Below are positions 40,930-49,358 of a DNA stretch of 54,937 nucleotides, in pieces. The position numbers and the translations under genes were made by a program. The notes beneath the pieces were generated by a model. It had not been told where the DNA came from and made no database searches. It saw only the letters and a program-made list of their open reading frames with translations. The stretch comes from SZAS-103 sp038234715. Lineage in GTDB: Bacteria; Pseudomonadota; Gammaproteobacteria; Xanthomonadales; Xanthomonadaceae. The stretch spans positions 1-54,937 of the forward strand of contig JBBQTD010000019.1 in assembly GCA_038234715.1 (NCBI GenBank), given 5' to 3'. How positions within the stretch are numbered: the first letter of the stretch is position 1; the number at the start of each line of letters is the position of its first letter.

Positions 40930-41361
40930 ATGACCGAATTGCCTCCACTGCTGCGCGACCAGCGAGCGATCGATGCGCAGCATCTGAAGCTGTTGTCGAT
41001 CTTCCATTTCGTCGCCGCCGGATTTGCGCTGATGGGGATCGCGTTCCTGGGCTTCCATTTCGCGATGATGCATACCTTCTTTTCCGATCCAGCCATGTGG
41101 GCAGGCCACAGGCAGCAGCCACCGCCGCCGGAATTCCTCGCGATGTTCCGGTGGTTCTACCTGGTCTTCGGGACCTGGTTTTTCGCATCCGGCATCCTCA
41201 ACGTGATATCGGGCCTGTGCCTGCGTCGCAGGACGCATCGCACGTTCTCGCTGATTGTGTCCGGCCTGAACTGCCTGCACATGCCGCTGGGAACCGTGCT
41301 TGGCATCTTCACCATCATTGTGCTGATGCGCGACTCGGTCCTGGAGGTCTACCAGACGTGA
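40930..41361 (+). CDS. Small multi-spanning membrane protein
   Basis: 143 residues with three or four hydrophobic helices: KLLSIFHFVAAGFALMGIAF, WFYLVFGTWFFASGILNVIS, and LGTVLGIFTIIVLMRDSVLE. A Pro-rich loop (HRQQPPPPEF) sits between helix 2 and 3. No family is known to me. The start MTELPPLLRDQ (ATG 40930) is preferred over an upstream ATG that would add a basic low-complexity stretch. Confidence 0.75.
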   Translation: MTELPPLLRDQRAIDAQHLKLLSIFHFVAAGFALMGIAFLGFHFAMMHTFFSDPAMWAGHRQQPPPPEFLAMFRWFYLVFGTWFFASGILNVISGLCLRRRTHRTFSLIVSGLNCLHMPLGTVLGIFTIIVLMRDSVLEVYQT

Positions 41362-41485
41362 TGTTGCCTGCCACCGCCGCGGCCCTGCGATGCCGTCATC
41401 GGACGCAACAACAGCATCGCGACGGATGTTCCTGCGGCCAACCGCATCGGAGCGGAATTCATGGCTGCCTGTGGAGGAAACTTCG

Positions 41486-41920
41486 ATGAGGAAAATTGCT
41501 GCCGGTGCATTTCTGGTCGTTCTGTGTGCGGGTCTGTCGGCGTGCTCGTCGTCGCCCCCGAACCGCCTGCTGGGAACCTGGAAGTCCAACCGCGACCTGA
41601 CCGTGGCTTCGATCCGCCAGAACGAAACGGAGCAGATGAGCGATGAGCAGATCAGCCGCCTCGTCGAGCCCGGCGGGACGTGGACCTTCACGCGCAGTCG
41701 CTCCAAGGTGGAGATCGACAACGGCATGCATTTCGACTATCCATACGCGATCGTTTCAACCGACGCGCAGGCGACCACGATCACGCTCGGCGATCCAGGC
41801 GCAACCAAGACCGATACGTTCCATTTCGACGACAACGACACCCTCTGGATGACGTATCAAAACGACATCAAGGGCATTCCGGTCCCGCAATTCCGACAGT
41901 ACTACAAGCGGGTGCACTAG
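41486..41920 (+). CDS. Exported lipoprotein, lipocalin-like
   Basis: 144 residues with a lipoprotein signal (MRKIAAGAFLVVLCAGLSAC, lipobox LSAC with Cys near residue 20). The mature part is beta-rich: NRLLGTWKSNRDLTVASIRQ, GTWTFTRSRSKVEIDNG, ATTITLGDPGATKTDTFHFD, and GIPVPQFRQYYKRVH. It resembles small periplasmic lipocalin/DUF-type lipoproteins. GGAGG before ATG 41486 is well placed. A stem-loop follows the stop. Confidence 0.85.
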   Translation: MRKIAAGAFLVVLCAGLSACSSSPPNRLLGTWKSNRDLTVASIRQNETEQMSDEQISRLVEPGGTWTFTRSRSKVEIDNGMHFDYPYAIVSTDAQATTITLGDPGATKTDTFHFDDNDTLWMTYQNDIKGIPVPQFRQYYKRVH

Positions 41921-41948
41921 ACCCCTTCCCCTTGAAGGGAAGGAGGTC
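41920..41948. terminator. Hairpin just after the lipoprotein gene
   Basis: Starting at the last base of the stop codon, GACCCCTTCCC-CTTGAA-GGGAAGG(A)GGTC forms an 11-bp stem with one bulge. No T run. It may end the lipoprotein transcript or that of the convergent amidohydrolase, and is another CTTCCC-type element. Confidence 0.55.
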
Positions 41949-41989
41949 GCTGGAGACACTGCACCGGGGCAGGTCTTTGCGACGCGTTG

Positions 41990-43321
41990 CTAGTTGCCCG
42001 CCCCGAGCGTGTTCTTGAACACCACGCCGCCCTTCATCACGAACTGCACGTTCTCGAGCACGCCGATGTTCGCGAGCGGATCGCCATGCACGGCGACCAT
42101 GTCCGCGTAGAGGCCGGGCTTGACCGCGCCGACCTGGTCCTGGCGGCCGATCAGCTCGGCCGCGTCGGTGGTCGCCGACTGGATCGCGCGCATCGGGGTC
42201 ATGCCCCATTCGACTTCCTTGGCGAACTGCTTCGCGTTCCAGCCATGCGGATACACGCCGGCATCGGTGCCGAACGCCATCTTCACGCCCGACTGCACGG
42301 CCTTGCGGAAGTTTTCGCGCTGCAGGCGGCCGACCAGTTTTTCCTTCGCCATCATCGCGGCGGGGAAGCCCAGGCGCGCGTATTCGCCGAGGATGTAGTC
42401 GTCGTTGTAGATGTCCATCACCAGGAACGTGCCGCGCTGTTTGGCCATCTTCAGGCCTTCGTCGTCGATCAGGCTGGCATGCTCGATCGAGTCGACGCCC
42501 GCGCGGATCGCGACCTTGATCGCTTCCGCGCCATGCGCGTGCGCTGCGACCTTCTTGCCCCAGCGGTGCGCCTCGTCCACGACCGCGTTCATTTCCTCCT
42601 GCGTGTATTGCGGCGCCCCGACCGAGGCCTCGGCGCTGAGCACGCCAGCGCTCGCCATCACCTTGATCAGGTCGGCGCCGTGTTTCACCTCTTCGCGGAT
42701 CTGGTGGCGGATCGCGTCGACGCCATCAACGACGCCGTTGGGATCGCGATCCTCGAGCGACGGCGAGAAGCCTGTCATGCCGTCGGCGTGGCCGCCGGTT
42801 GCGCCAAGCGGCATCGTCGCGGCGAGGATGCGCGGGCCCGGGATGGTGCCGCGATTGACTGCGTTGCGCAGCGCGACGTCGAGGTAACTCTGCGAACCCA
42901 CGTTGCGCACTGTGGTGAAGCCTGCGAGCAGGGTGTCGCGCGCATGCCGCGGCGCTGCGATCGCGCTGTCGATCGCGTTGAGCTTGAGTGCGTCCTCGAA
43001 GTAGTTGCCGGTGCCGTCGGTGGAATCGCCGCCCAGGTGCACATGGCAGTCGATCAGGCCCGGCAGCAACGTCGCATCGCCAAGGTCGATGCTGCGATAG
43101 CCCGCAGGCGCGGCACCGCCCTGGCGCACTTCGACGATGCGTTCGCCTTCGATCAGCACCACGGGATGCTCGAGCACCTTGCCGGTCTCGGGTTCGACCA
43201 GGCGCGCGGCACTGAGCGCGATGCGCGCGGGCGGCGCGGGTTCGACGGCCGCGGGCTGCTGTGCGATGGCGGGCAGGGCGGCTGCAACACACAACAACAG
43301 GCAGCTGGCGGCAAGGCGCAT
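41990..43321 (-). CDS. Exported amidohydrolase (Xaa-Pro dipeptidase/imidazolonepropionase-like)
   Basis: 443 residues with a Sec signal (MRLAASCLLLCVAAALPAIA) and a two-metal amidohydrolase barrel: DCHVHLGGDSTDG (HxH), KVMASAG (candidate carbamylated Lys), AAHAHGAEAIKVAI, HASLIDDEGLKMA and FGTDAGVYPHGWNAKQFA. Periplasmic hydrolase. Similar exported amidohydrolases act on dipeptides or related amides, so the specific substrate is uncertain. Shares a divergent promoter region (43322-43425) with aceF. Confidence 0.93.
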   Translation of the reverse strand: MRLAASCLLLCVAAALPAIAQQPAAVEPAPPARIALSAARLVEPETGKVLEHPVVLIEGERIVEVRQGGAAPAGYRSIDLGDATLLPGLIDCHVHLGGDSTDGTGNYFEDALKLNAIDSAIAAPRHARDTLLAGFTTVRNVGSQSYLDVALRNAVNRGTIPGPRILAATMPLGATGGHADGMTGFSPSLEDRDPNGVVDGVDAIRHQIREEVKHGADLIKVMASAGVLSAEASVGAPQYTQEEMNAVVDEAHRWGKKVAAHAHGAEAIKVAIRAGVDSIEHASLIDDEGLKMAKQRGTFLVMDIYNDDYILGEYARLGFPAAMMAKEKLVGRLQRENFRKAVQSGVKMAFGTDAGVYPHGWNAKQFAKEVEWGMTPMRAIQSATTDAAELIGRQDQVGAVKPGLYADMVAVHGDPLANIGVLENVQFVMKGGVVFKNTLGAGN

Positions 43322-43425
43322 GCATTCTTCCGGATGGCGATGGCAGGCACAGCCTACCGCAGCCGATGGCCATCAGCGCCCCGGGCGGCCACAATAGGCG
43401 CGAACGCGGGGCGACGAGGTGGGTC

Positions 43426-44838
43426 ATGGGCCAGATTGACGAAGCGAAAGTTCCCGACATCGGCGGCTACGACGACGTACCGGTAATCGAGGTCCTCGTT
43501 GCAGTCGGCGACACCGTGAAGAAGGACCAGGGTCTGGTCATGCTGGAGTCCGACAAGGCGACGATGGAAGTGCCTTCGCCGTTCGCTGGCGTGGTCAGGG
43601 AGTTGAAGGCCAAAGTGGGTGACGCGCTTTCCGAGGGCAGCGTTGTCGCGTTGATCGAGGCAACTGCCGAATCTCCCCCTGCCGCGGGGAAAAGTGCGAA
43701 GGGTGAAGTGCGGGACGGGGCCGGAAGTCCAACTGCACCCGCTACGCCACCGGCCGCTGCGAAAGCCATGCCCGCTCCCGCTCCCACAGCATCCCCGCCC
43801 GCGTCCGCGCCGGACAAACCTGTGGCAGCGCCAGCTGCGGACAGCGTCCCCGACCCGAACGTCGATCCGGAAATCGCTGGCCCGCGAACGCCGCCGATCG
43901 TGTTCGATGCGGCGGCGGTTGCGCCGGCAAAGGTTCCGCATGCATCCCCTGCGGTGCGCATGTTTGCGCGCGAACTCGGCGTTGATCTGTCGAAAGTGAA
44001 GGGCAGTGCGCGCGGCGGACGCATTGCGAAAGAGGACGTGCAGGCGTTCGTGAAGGCCACGATGCAGGGCACGGGTCCGGCTGCCGCAACGACTGCCACA
44101 GCAGGCGGCGGGCTGAACCTGATTCCATGGCCGAAGGTGGATTTCGCGAAGTTCGGCGCCATCGAAGCGCAACCGCTTTCGCGGATCAAGAAGCTCTCGG
44201 GTGCAAACCTCGCGCGCAACTGGGCAATGATCCCGCACGTCACCCAGAACGACGACGCCGACATCACCGAGATGGAGGCGTTCCGCAAGAAGCTTGGCGA
44301 AACCCACAAGGACGTCAAGGTGACGCCGCTGGTATTCCTGATCAAGGCGGTGGTCGCGGCGCTACGCAAGTACCCGACGTTCAACGCCTCGCTGGACGGC
44401 GACAACCTGGTGCTGAAGAAGTATTTCCACATCGGCATCGCGGTGGACACGCCCGACGGGCTGGTGGTGCCGGTGATCCGCGACGCCGATCGCAAGGGCC
44501 TGCTGGAGCTGTCGCACGAGCTCGCCGGGTTGTCGCAGAAGGCGCGCGACAAGAAGCTCGGTCCGGCGGAAATGGCGGGCGGCTGTTTCTCGATTTCCTC
44601 GCTCGGGGGCATTGGGGGGACCGGCTTTACGCCGATCATCAACGCGCCCGAAGTCGCGATCCTGGGTGTGTCGCGCAGTGCGACCAGGCCGGTCTGGAAC
44701 GGCAAGGAGTTCGTCCCGCGCCTGCTGCTGCCGCTGTCGCTGAGCTACGACCACCGGGTGATTGACGGGGCTGCGGCCGCGCGTTTCACCGCTTACCTGG
44801 CCCAGGTGCTGGGCGACCTGCGCATGCTCCTGCTGTAG
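43426..44838 (+). CDS. aceF: Pyruvate dehydrogenase E2 (dihydrolipoamide acetyltransferase)
   Basis: Core of the pyruvate dehydrogenase complex. 470 residues: one lipoyl domain (lipoylated Lys44 in ESDKATMEVPSP), an Ala/Pro linker, a peripheral-subunit-binding domain (ASPAVRMFARELGVDLSKVK, SARGGRIAKEDVQ) and the catalytic domain ending SYDHRVIDGAAAARF (His443, Asp447). Only one lipoyl domain, where E. coli has three. GAGGTGG precedes ATG 43426. Residues 81-93 of the linker are coded by a palindromic GC-rich insert. The next gene, DUF2059, separates it from lpdA. Confidence 0.97.
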   Translation: MGQIDEAKVPDIGGYDDVPVIEVLVAVGDTVKKDQGLVMLESDKATMEVPSPFAGVVRELKAKVGDALSEGSVVALIEATAESPPAAGKSAKGEVRDGAGSPTAPATPPAAAKAMPAPAPTASPPASAPDKPVAAPAADSVPDPNVDPEIAGPRTPPIVFDAAAVAPAKVPHASPAVRMFARELGVDLSKVKGSARGGRIAKEDVQAFVKATMQGTGPAAATTATAGGGLNLIPWPKVDFAKFGAIEAQPLSRIKKLSGANLARNWAMIPHVTQNDDADITEMEAFRKKLGETHKDVKVTPLVFLIKAVVAALRKYPTFNASLDGDNLVLKKYFHIGIAVDTPDGLVVPVIRDADRKGLLELSHELAGLSQKARDKKLGPAEMAGGCFSISSLGGIGGTGFTPIINAPEVAILGVSRSATRPVWNGKEFVPRLLLPLSLSYDHRVIDGAAAARFTAYLAQVLGDLRMLLL

Positions 44839-45041
44839 GTCCTGACCGGTTCGCCGCAGCCTCAAGCCTGGGTCAGCGGGCCGGTTTGTGAACCAATTGG
44901 GTGCGCGGCTGTCAGAGCCTGGGCGAAGCGGCCCTGGCTGAACCGGCCGGCACAAATGACACAAATTTCACGCACGCTGGGCGCCGACCCCTGTAGCATC
45001 CGCGCCTTCCACTGTCCCAAACCTATCCCCGGAGTCACTGA

Positions 45042-45599
45042 ATGCGTCGTCGTATCCTAGCAATCGCGTTGGCCTGCATGGTCGTCGCCCCGTTGGCGTT
45101 TGCGCAAGCCCCGCCGTCCGCTTCAAAGATGCAGCTGGCATCGAAGATGTACGACGTCAGCGAGGCCGGCACCGTGTTCCAGGCCCTCGAATACAACGTC
45201 GTTGGCGGCATCATGCAGAACATTGGCCAGGGTCTGGGCGACAAGGCTTCCTGTCCGGCGCTGAAGCCGGAAGTGGAATCCTTCCGCACCAAGATGGACA
45301 CCATGTTCAACGGGCTGAGCGACGCCAGCTTTCGACAGCAGGCCTCGCAGGTCTATGCCGACAGCTTCACCGATGACGAGATGCGCCAGATCATCGCCTT
45401 CATGCAATCGCCGGCTGGTGTGAAGATGAAGCGTATCCAGCCCGATCTGGTCAAGCGCATCGGCGGTATCGCGGAAACCCGCGCGAAGACGCGCGAACAG
45501 GACATTCGCGTCGCTGCGCAAGCGTTCTCGAAGAACGTGCAGACGATTGCCGCGACCTGTCCGTCGGCTCCTGCCCCGACAGCGCCAGCGAAGAAGTAA
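45042..45599 (+). CDS. DUF2059 exported protein
   Basis: 185 residues with a Sec signal (MRRRILAIALACMVVAPLAF, AQAPPS) and a helical DUF2059 body: SKMQLASKMYDVSEAG, TDDEMRQIIAFMQSPAGVKM, and a Pro/Ala/Lys-rich end. Members are conserved periplasmic proteins of unknown role. The gene sits between aceF and lpdA, which may be coincidental. The GGAG at 45031 supports the ATG. A terminator follows. Confidence 0.88.
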   Translation: MRRRILAIALACMVVAPLAFAQAPPSASKMQLASKMYDVSEAGTVFQALEYNVVGGIMQNIGQGLGDKASCPALKPEVESFRTKMDTMFNGLSDASFRQQASQVYADSFTDDEMRQIIAFMQSPAGVKMKRIQPDLVKRIGGIAETRAKTREQDIRVAAQAFSKNVQTIAATCPSAPAPTAPAKK

Positions 45600-45637
45600 T
45601 CCTTCCTGACGCAAGCGTTCCGCGACAGTTTCACCGG

Positions 45638-45666
45638 TGCCGGGCTTGTCCCGGCATCGTCGTTTT
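45638..45666 (+). terminator. Terminator after DUF2059
   Basis: TGCCGGG-CTTGT-CCCGGCA, a 7-bp stem followed by ATCGTCGTTTTT. It separates DUF2059 from lpdA. Confidence 0.82.
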
Positions 45667-45757
45667 TGCGGCAGACGATTGTGGGCAGGTCGCCCCGTTT
45701 GGTGTTGGCGCGAGAACGCGGCGACAATGGCGGCGAGCGCAAACGACGAGGTGACAG

Positions 45758-47566
45758 ATGGCCAGCACGATCGAGCAGGCGCGCGTTCCCGACATCGGTG
45801 GCTACAACGATGTGCCGGTGATCGAGGTGCTGGTCGCGGTCGGCGACACGGTGAAGAAGGACCAGGGCCTGGTCACGCTGGAGTCTGACAAGGCGACGAT
45901 GGAAGTGCCGTCGCCGCTGGCAGGCATCGTCAGGGAAATCAAGGTCAAGGTTGGCGATATGTTGTCGGAAGGCGCGGTTGTGGCCTTGATCGAGGTGTCG
46001 CAGGGTGGCCAGCGGCCGGATGAGGGAAGACCTGTTTCCGCGGCGACTTCCACGGCAAGCCCTGCTCCCTCACCCGCAGCTTCGCCGCGACCCCTCCCGG
46101 CGGGAGAGGTAACTGCTGCGCCTGCGTCAGGCCGCAAGGCCGAAATCGAATGCCGCATTGTCGTTCTCGGAGCGGGTCCGGGCGGCTACACGGCTGCATT
46201 CCGCGCGGCCGACCTTGGCCTGGATACCGTATTGGTCGAGCGTTATGCGTCGCTCGGCGGGGTCTGCCTCAATGTCGGTTGCATTCCGTCGAAGGCACTG
46301 CTGCACGCCGCCGCAGTGATCGACGAAGCCGCGCACGCGAAGGACTACGGCATCGATTTCGGCAAGCCTTCCATCGCGCTCGATGCGCTGCGCGACTACA
46401 AGAACAAGGTGGTCGGCAAGCTGACCGGTGGCCTGGCCGGGATGGCAAAGCAACGCAAGGTGCGCGTGGTGACCGGCGTCGGCAGATTCGTGTCGCCGCA
46501 TGAAATCGAAGTCGTGGAGGCAGGCGAAACCAAGCGCGTGCGCTTCGAACAATGCGTGATCGCGGCGGGTTCGCAGGCGCTCAAGCTCCCCGGCTTTCCC
46601 TGGGACGATCCGCGCGTGATGGATTCCACCGACGCACTGGAGCTGGCTGACATCCCGAAAAAGCTGCTGGTCGTCGGCGGCGGCATCATCGGCCTGGAAA
46701 TGGCGACGGTGTACCACGCGCTTGGCAGCGAAGTGACCGTGGTCGAGTTGCTCGACCAGTTGATGCCGGGCACCGATGCGGATCTCGTGAAACCGCTTGC
46801 CGACCGGTTGAGGAAGCAGGGCGTTGCGATCCACCTCAAGACGAAAGTCGTGGAGGTCCAGGCATCGAAAAACGGGTTGACCGCGACGTTCGCGGGCGCC
46901 GACCCGCAACAAGTCAAGGTGCCCGATGCGATGCTGTTCGATCGCGTGCTGGTCGCGGTCGGGCGCACGCCCAATGGCGGAAAGCTCGATGCCGCCAAGG
47001 CTGGCGTGAACGTCAGCGAGCGCGGGTTTATCGCGGTGGACCGGCAAATGCGCACCAACGTGCCGCACATCTTCGCGATCGGCGACCTGGTCGGTAACCC
47101 GATGCTCGCGCACAAGGCCACCCATGAGGCGCACCTTGCGGCCGAAGTCGCGGCAGGGGAAAAGCGTGAATGGACTGCGCGGGTGATTCCGTCGGTCGCC
47201 TACACCGACCCTGAAATTGCATGGGTCGGCGTCACCGAGACCGAAGCGAAGGCGAAAGGGCTGAAAGTCGGCGTCGGCAAGTTCCCGTGGGCTGCATCCG
47301 GCCGCGCGATAGGTATTGGTCGCACCGAGGGCTTCACCAAATTGCTCTTCGAAGAGGCCACGCACCGGATCGTCGGCGCCGGGATCGTCGGCGTGCATGC
47401 GGGCGACCTGATCGCGGAACTCGCGCTGGCGATCGAGATGGGCTGCGAAGCGGCGGACATCGCCCAGACGATCCATCCGCATCCGACCCTGAGCGAATCG
47501 GTCGGCATGGCCGCTGAGGTTTTCGAAGGCACCATCACCGACCTGTACCTGCCCAGACGCGGTTGA
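45758..47566 (+). CDS. lpdA: Dihydrolipoamide dehydrogenase with N-terminal lipoyl domain
   Basis: E3 of the pyruvate and other 2-oxoacid dehydrogenase complexes, reoxidising the dihydrolipoyl arm with FAD and NAD. 602 residues, about 120 more than E. coli Lpd because of an N-terminal lipoyl domain (Lys45 in ESDKATMEVPSP) and an Ala/Pro linker. The FAD domain begins IVVLGAGPGGYTAAFRAADL, with the redox pair GGVCLNVGCIPSK (Cys170, Cys175), the NAD motif VVGGGIIGLEMATVY and the C-terminal catalytic HPHPTLSES. The leader and lipoyl domain closely match those of aceF. The linker holds a palindromic CTCCC-GGC-GGGAG insert. Confidence 0.97.
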   Translation: MASTIEQARVPDIGGYNDVPVIEVLVAVGDTVKKDQGLVTLESDKATMEVPSPLAGIVREIKVKVGDMLSEGAVVALIEVSQGGQRPDEGRPVSAATSTASPAPSPAASPRPLPAGEVTAAPASGRKAEIECRIVVLGAGPGGYTAAFRAADLGLDTVLVERYASLGGVCLNVGCIPSKALLHAAAVIDEAAHAKDYGIDFGKPSIALDALRDYKNKVVGKLTGGLAGMAKQRKVRVVTGVGRFVSPHEIEVVEAGETKRVRFEQCVIAAGSQALKLPGFPWDDPRVMDSTDALELADIPKKLLVVGGGIIGLEMATVYHALGSEVTVVELLDQLMPGTDADLVKPLADRLRKQGVAIHLKTKVVEVQASKNGLTATFAGADPQQVKVPDAMLFDRVLVAVGRTPNGGKLDAAKAGVNVSERGFIAVDRQMRTNVPHIFAIGDLVGNPMLAHKATHEAHLAAEVAAGEKREWTARVIPSVAYTDPEIAWVGVTETEAKAKGLKVGVGKFPWAASGRAIGIGRTEGFTKLLFEEATHRIVGAGIVGVHAGDLIAELALAIEMGCEAADIAQTIHPHPTLSESVGMAAEVFEGTITDLYLPRRG

Positions 47567-47569
47567 TTG

Positions 47570-47585
47570 CATTCCGCGCGGAATG
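47570..47585 (+). terminator. Palindrome just after lpdA
   Basis: CATTCCGC-GCGGAATG is perfectly self-complementary, 4 bases past the stop codon of lpdA. No T run, so a weak terminator or mRNA-end protector at most. Confidence 0.35.
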
Positions 47586-47627
47586 ACGCGCTGCTGGCCT
47601 TGTTGCGCGGGTTCTGGTGGATCGGGG

Positions 47628-47657
47628 TTGCCCGCCAATTTGACGGCCTGTTATACT
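47628..47657 (+). promoter_or_regulatory. Candidate promoter of the atp operon
   Basis: TTGCCC (47628-47633) and TATACT (47652-47657) with 18 bases between are a plausible sigma-70 pair. The transcript would start near 47664, about 50 bases before the atpI GTG. Confidence 0.65.
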
Positions 47658-47712
47658 TTTGCGGCTAGGCAGGGCCGATTTCGCCCGCCGCATCGACTCG
47701 ACGGGCGCTGGT

Positions 47713-48081
47713 GTGCTCAATTCCGTGGCAGCGGGGCGGCGTCTGGCGCTCCGTATCGTGCTGATCCAGCTGCTGGTGGCGGTTTCGATCGCGCTGTTGT
47801 TCCTGCCGCAAGGCCTGGGTTCGGCGCTGGCGGCTGGGATGGGGGGAGGCGCGGTGGTGGTGGGGAGCCTGGTGCTGGCCCTGCGATCATTCGGGCGCGC
47901 GCCGATGTCGGCGAACGCCGCCTTGCTGCGGATGCTGGTCGGCATGGCGCTGAAGTGGGTCTTGTTCCTGGCCGTGTTGTACCTGGCGCTGGTGCGGTTC
48001 GCGCTGCCGCCGTTTCCGTTGCTGCTCAGTGCCATTGTTACAACCTTGTCGTTCCTGTTCGCTGCAAGACTGAAAGCATAG
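47713..48081 (+). CDS. atpI: ATP synthase subunit I
   Basis: Small membrane protein thought to help assemble the c-ring. About 122 residues from a GTG at 47713 (LNSVAAGRRLALRIVLIQLL) with four hydrophobic segments ending TTLSFLFAARLKA. The frame is open upstream to a TTG at 47659, but that lies over the promoter, so the GTG is preferred. First gene of the operon, 12 bases before atpB. Confidence 0.85.
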   Translation: MLNSVAAGRRLALRIVLIQLLVAVSIALLFLPQGLGSALAAGMGGGAVVVGSLVLALRSFGRAPMSANAALLRMLVGMALKWVLFLAVLYLALVRFALPPFPLLLSAIVTTLSFLFAARLKA

Positions 48082-48093
48082 AAAGGTGCATTC

Positions 48094-48924
48094 GTGAGTC
48101 CAGATTCCGGCGCATCCGGCGGTTTGTCCGAATACATCACCCATCACCTGACCCATAACTCCGGGATGGTGCTGGGCGGCAATTTCCATTGGGATTCCTG
48201 GCTGGTCTCGCTCAGCCTCGGCCTGTTGTTCTGCCTGTGGTTCGGGTTTCACGCGCGTCGCGCGACCTCGGGCGTGCCGGGCAAGGGCCAGGCGTTTGTC
48301 GAGATGGTGATCGAGTTCGTGGACGGCCAGGTCAAGGATGTTTTCCACGGCGATCGCCGTTTCATCGCGCCGCTCGCACTCACGATCTTCATGTGGGTGC
48401 TCTTCATGAACGCCATGGATCTGCTTCCGCTCGATATCGGCAACGCGCTGGTCACGCTGTTCGGCGGCCACGAAGTCGCTGAACACACCTACTTCCGCAT
48501 GGTGCCGACCGCCGACCTGAACACCACAGTCGCGATGTCGCTCAGCGTGTTCCTGCTGACCATTTTCTATTCGTTCAAGGCCAAGGGCGCTGCGGGCTTC
48601 GGCAAGGAGCTGCTGACCTCGCCGTTCCACGTCGAAGGCACTCTCGGCAAGGCTGTGATGGTCGTGCCGAACGTGATCCTCAACATTGTCGAGTACCTGT
48701 CCAAGCCGGTGTCGCTGTCGATGCGACTGTTCGGCAACATGTATGCGGGCGAGCTGGTGTTCATGCTGATCGCCGGCTTGCTGACCTCGTGGATCGCGTT
48801 CCCGTTCGGCGTCGCGTTTGGGCTGGCCTGGGGAATCTTCCACATCCTCATCATCCTGCTGCAGGCATTCATCTTCATGGTGCTGTCGGTCGTCTACATC
48901 TCGATGGCGCACGAGCACCACTAG
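48094..48924 (+). CDS. atpB: ATP synthase Fo subunit a
   Basis: Forms the proton half-channels against the c-ring. 276 residues, polytopic, with the essential Arg in PVSLSMRLFGNMYAGE (Arg211), and the C-terminal helix LIILLQAFIFMVLSVVYISM. It starts with GTG and has AAGGTG a few bases before. Length and pattern match the family. Confidence 0.95.
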   Translation: MSPDSGASGGLSEYITHHLTHNSGMVLGGNFHWDSWLVSLSLGLLFCLWFGFHARRATSGVPGKGQAFVEMVIEFVDGQVKDVFHGDRRFIAPLALTIFMWVLFMNAMDLLPLDIGNALVTLFGGHEVAEHTYFRMVPTADLNTTVAMSLSVFLLTIFYSFKAKGAAGFGKELLTSPFHVEGTLGKAVMVVPNVILNIVEYLSKPVSLSMRLFGNMYAGELVFMLIAGLLTSWIAFPFGVAFGLAWGIFHILIILLQAFIFMVLSVVYISMAHEHH

Positions 48925-49003
48925 CGGCTTCGCTTCACGAATACCCTTTCATCACGTTTCCACCCCACCTGTTCCACCACCATCGTTCGAAGAAGGAAAA
49001 TTC

Positions 49004-49276
49004 ATGGACATGCATCAGTTCATCGCCCTCATCCAGGCCAACACTGCCATCGGCATCGGCCTGATGATTGGTCTCGGCGCGCTCGGCGCCTGTATCGGCA
49101 TCGGCATCATGGGCTCGAAGTTCCTCGAGGCCGCTGCACGCCAGCCGGAGCTGGTTCCGATGCTGCAGGGCCGCATGTTCCTGCTGGTCGGCCTGATCGA
49201 TGCGTCGTTCATCATCGGCTTGGCGATGGCGCTGTTCTTCGCCTTCTCGAACCCGCTGCTGAAGTCGCTGGGTTGA
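49004..49276 (+). CDS. atpE: ATP synthase Fo subunit c
   Basis: c-ring subunit, 90 residues: two helices with a Gly-rich first helix (GIGLMIGLGALGACIGIGIM), the polar loop ARQPE and the ion-carrying Asp66 in RMFLLVGLIDASFIIG. AAGGA at 48993 and ATG 49004. Confidence 0.96.
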   Translation: MDMHQFIALIQANTAIGIGLMIGLGALGACIGIGIMGSKFLEAAARQPELVPMLQGRMFLLVGLIDASFIIGLAMALFFAFSNPLLKSLG

Positions 49277-49287
49277 TCCTGGAATGA

Positions 49288-49313
49288 AGGATGCCCGCAC
49301 GTGCGGGCATCTT
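49288..49313 (+). promoter_or_regulatory. Intercistronic hairpin between atpE and atpF
   Basis: ATGCCCGCAC-GTGCGGGCAT, a perfect 20-bp palindrome extended by three further pairs (one G-U). Situated 12 bases past the atpE stop. Such a structure could protect the abundantly needed c-subunit message or attenuate downstream genes. Confidence 0.8.
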
Positions 49314-49358
49314 CGTGATGGCGCGCATCCGCGCGTCTTGCAGACATAGGAAGGTGTC

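Noticed and set aside
47659..47712. TTG 47659 as atpI start
   Set aside because: It lies directly behind the -10 box, before the expected transcript start.
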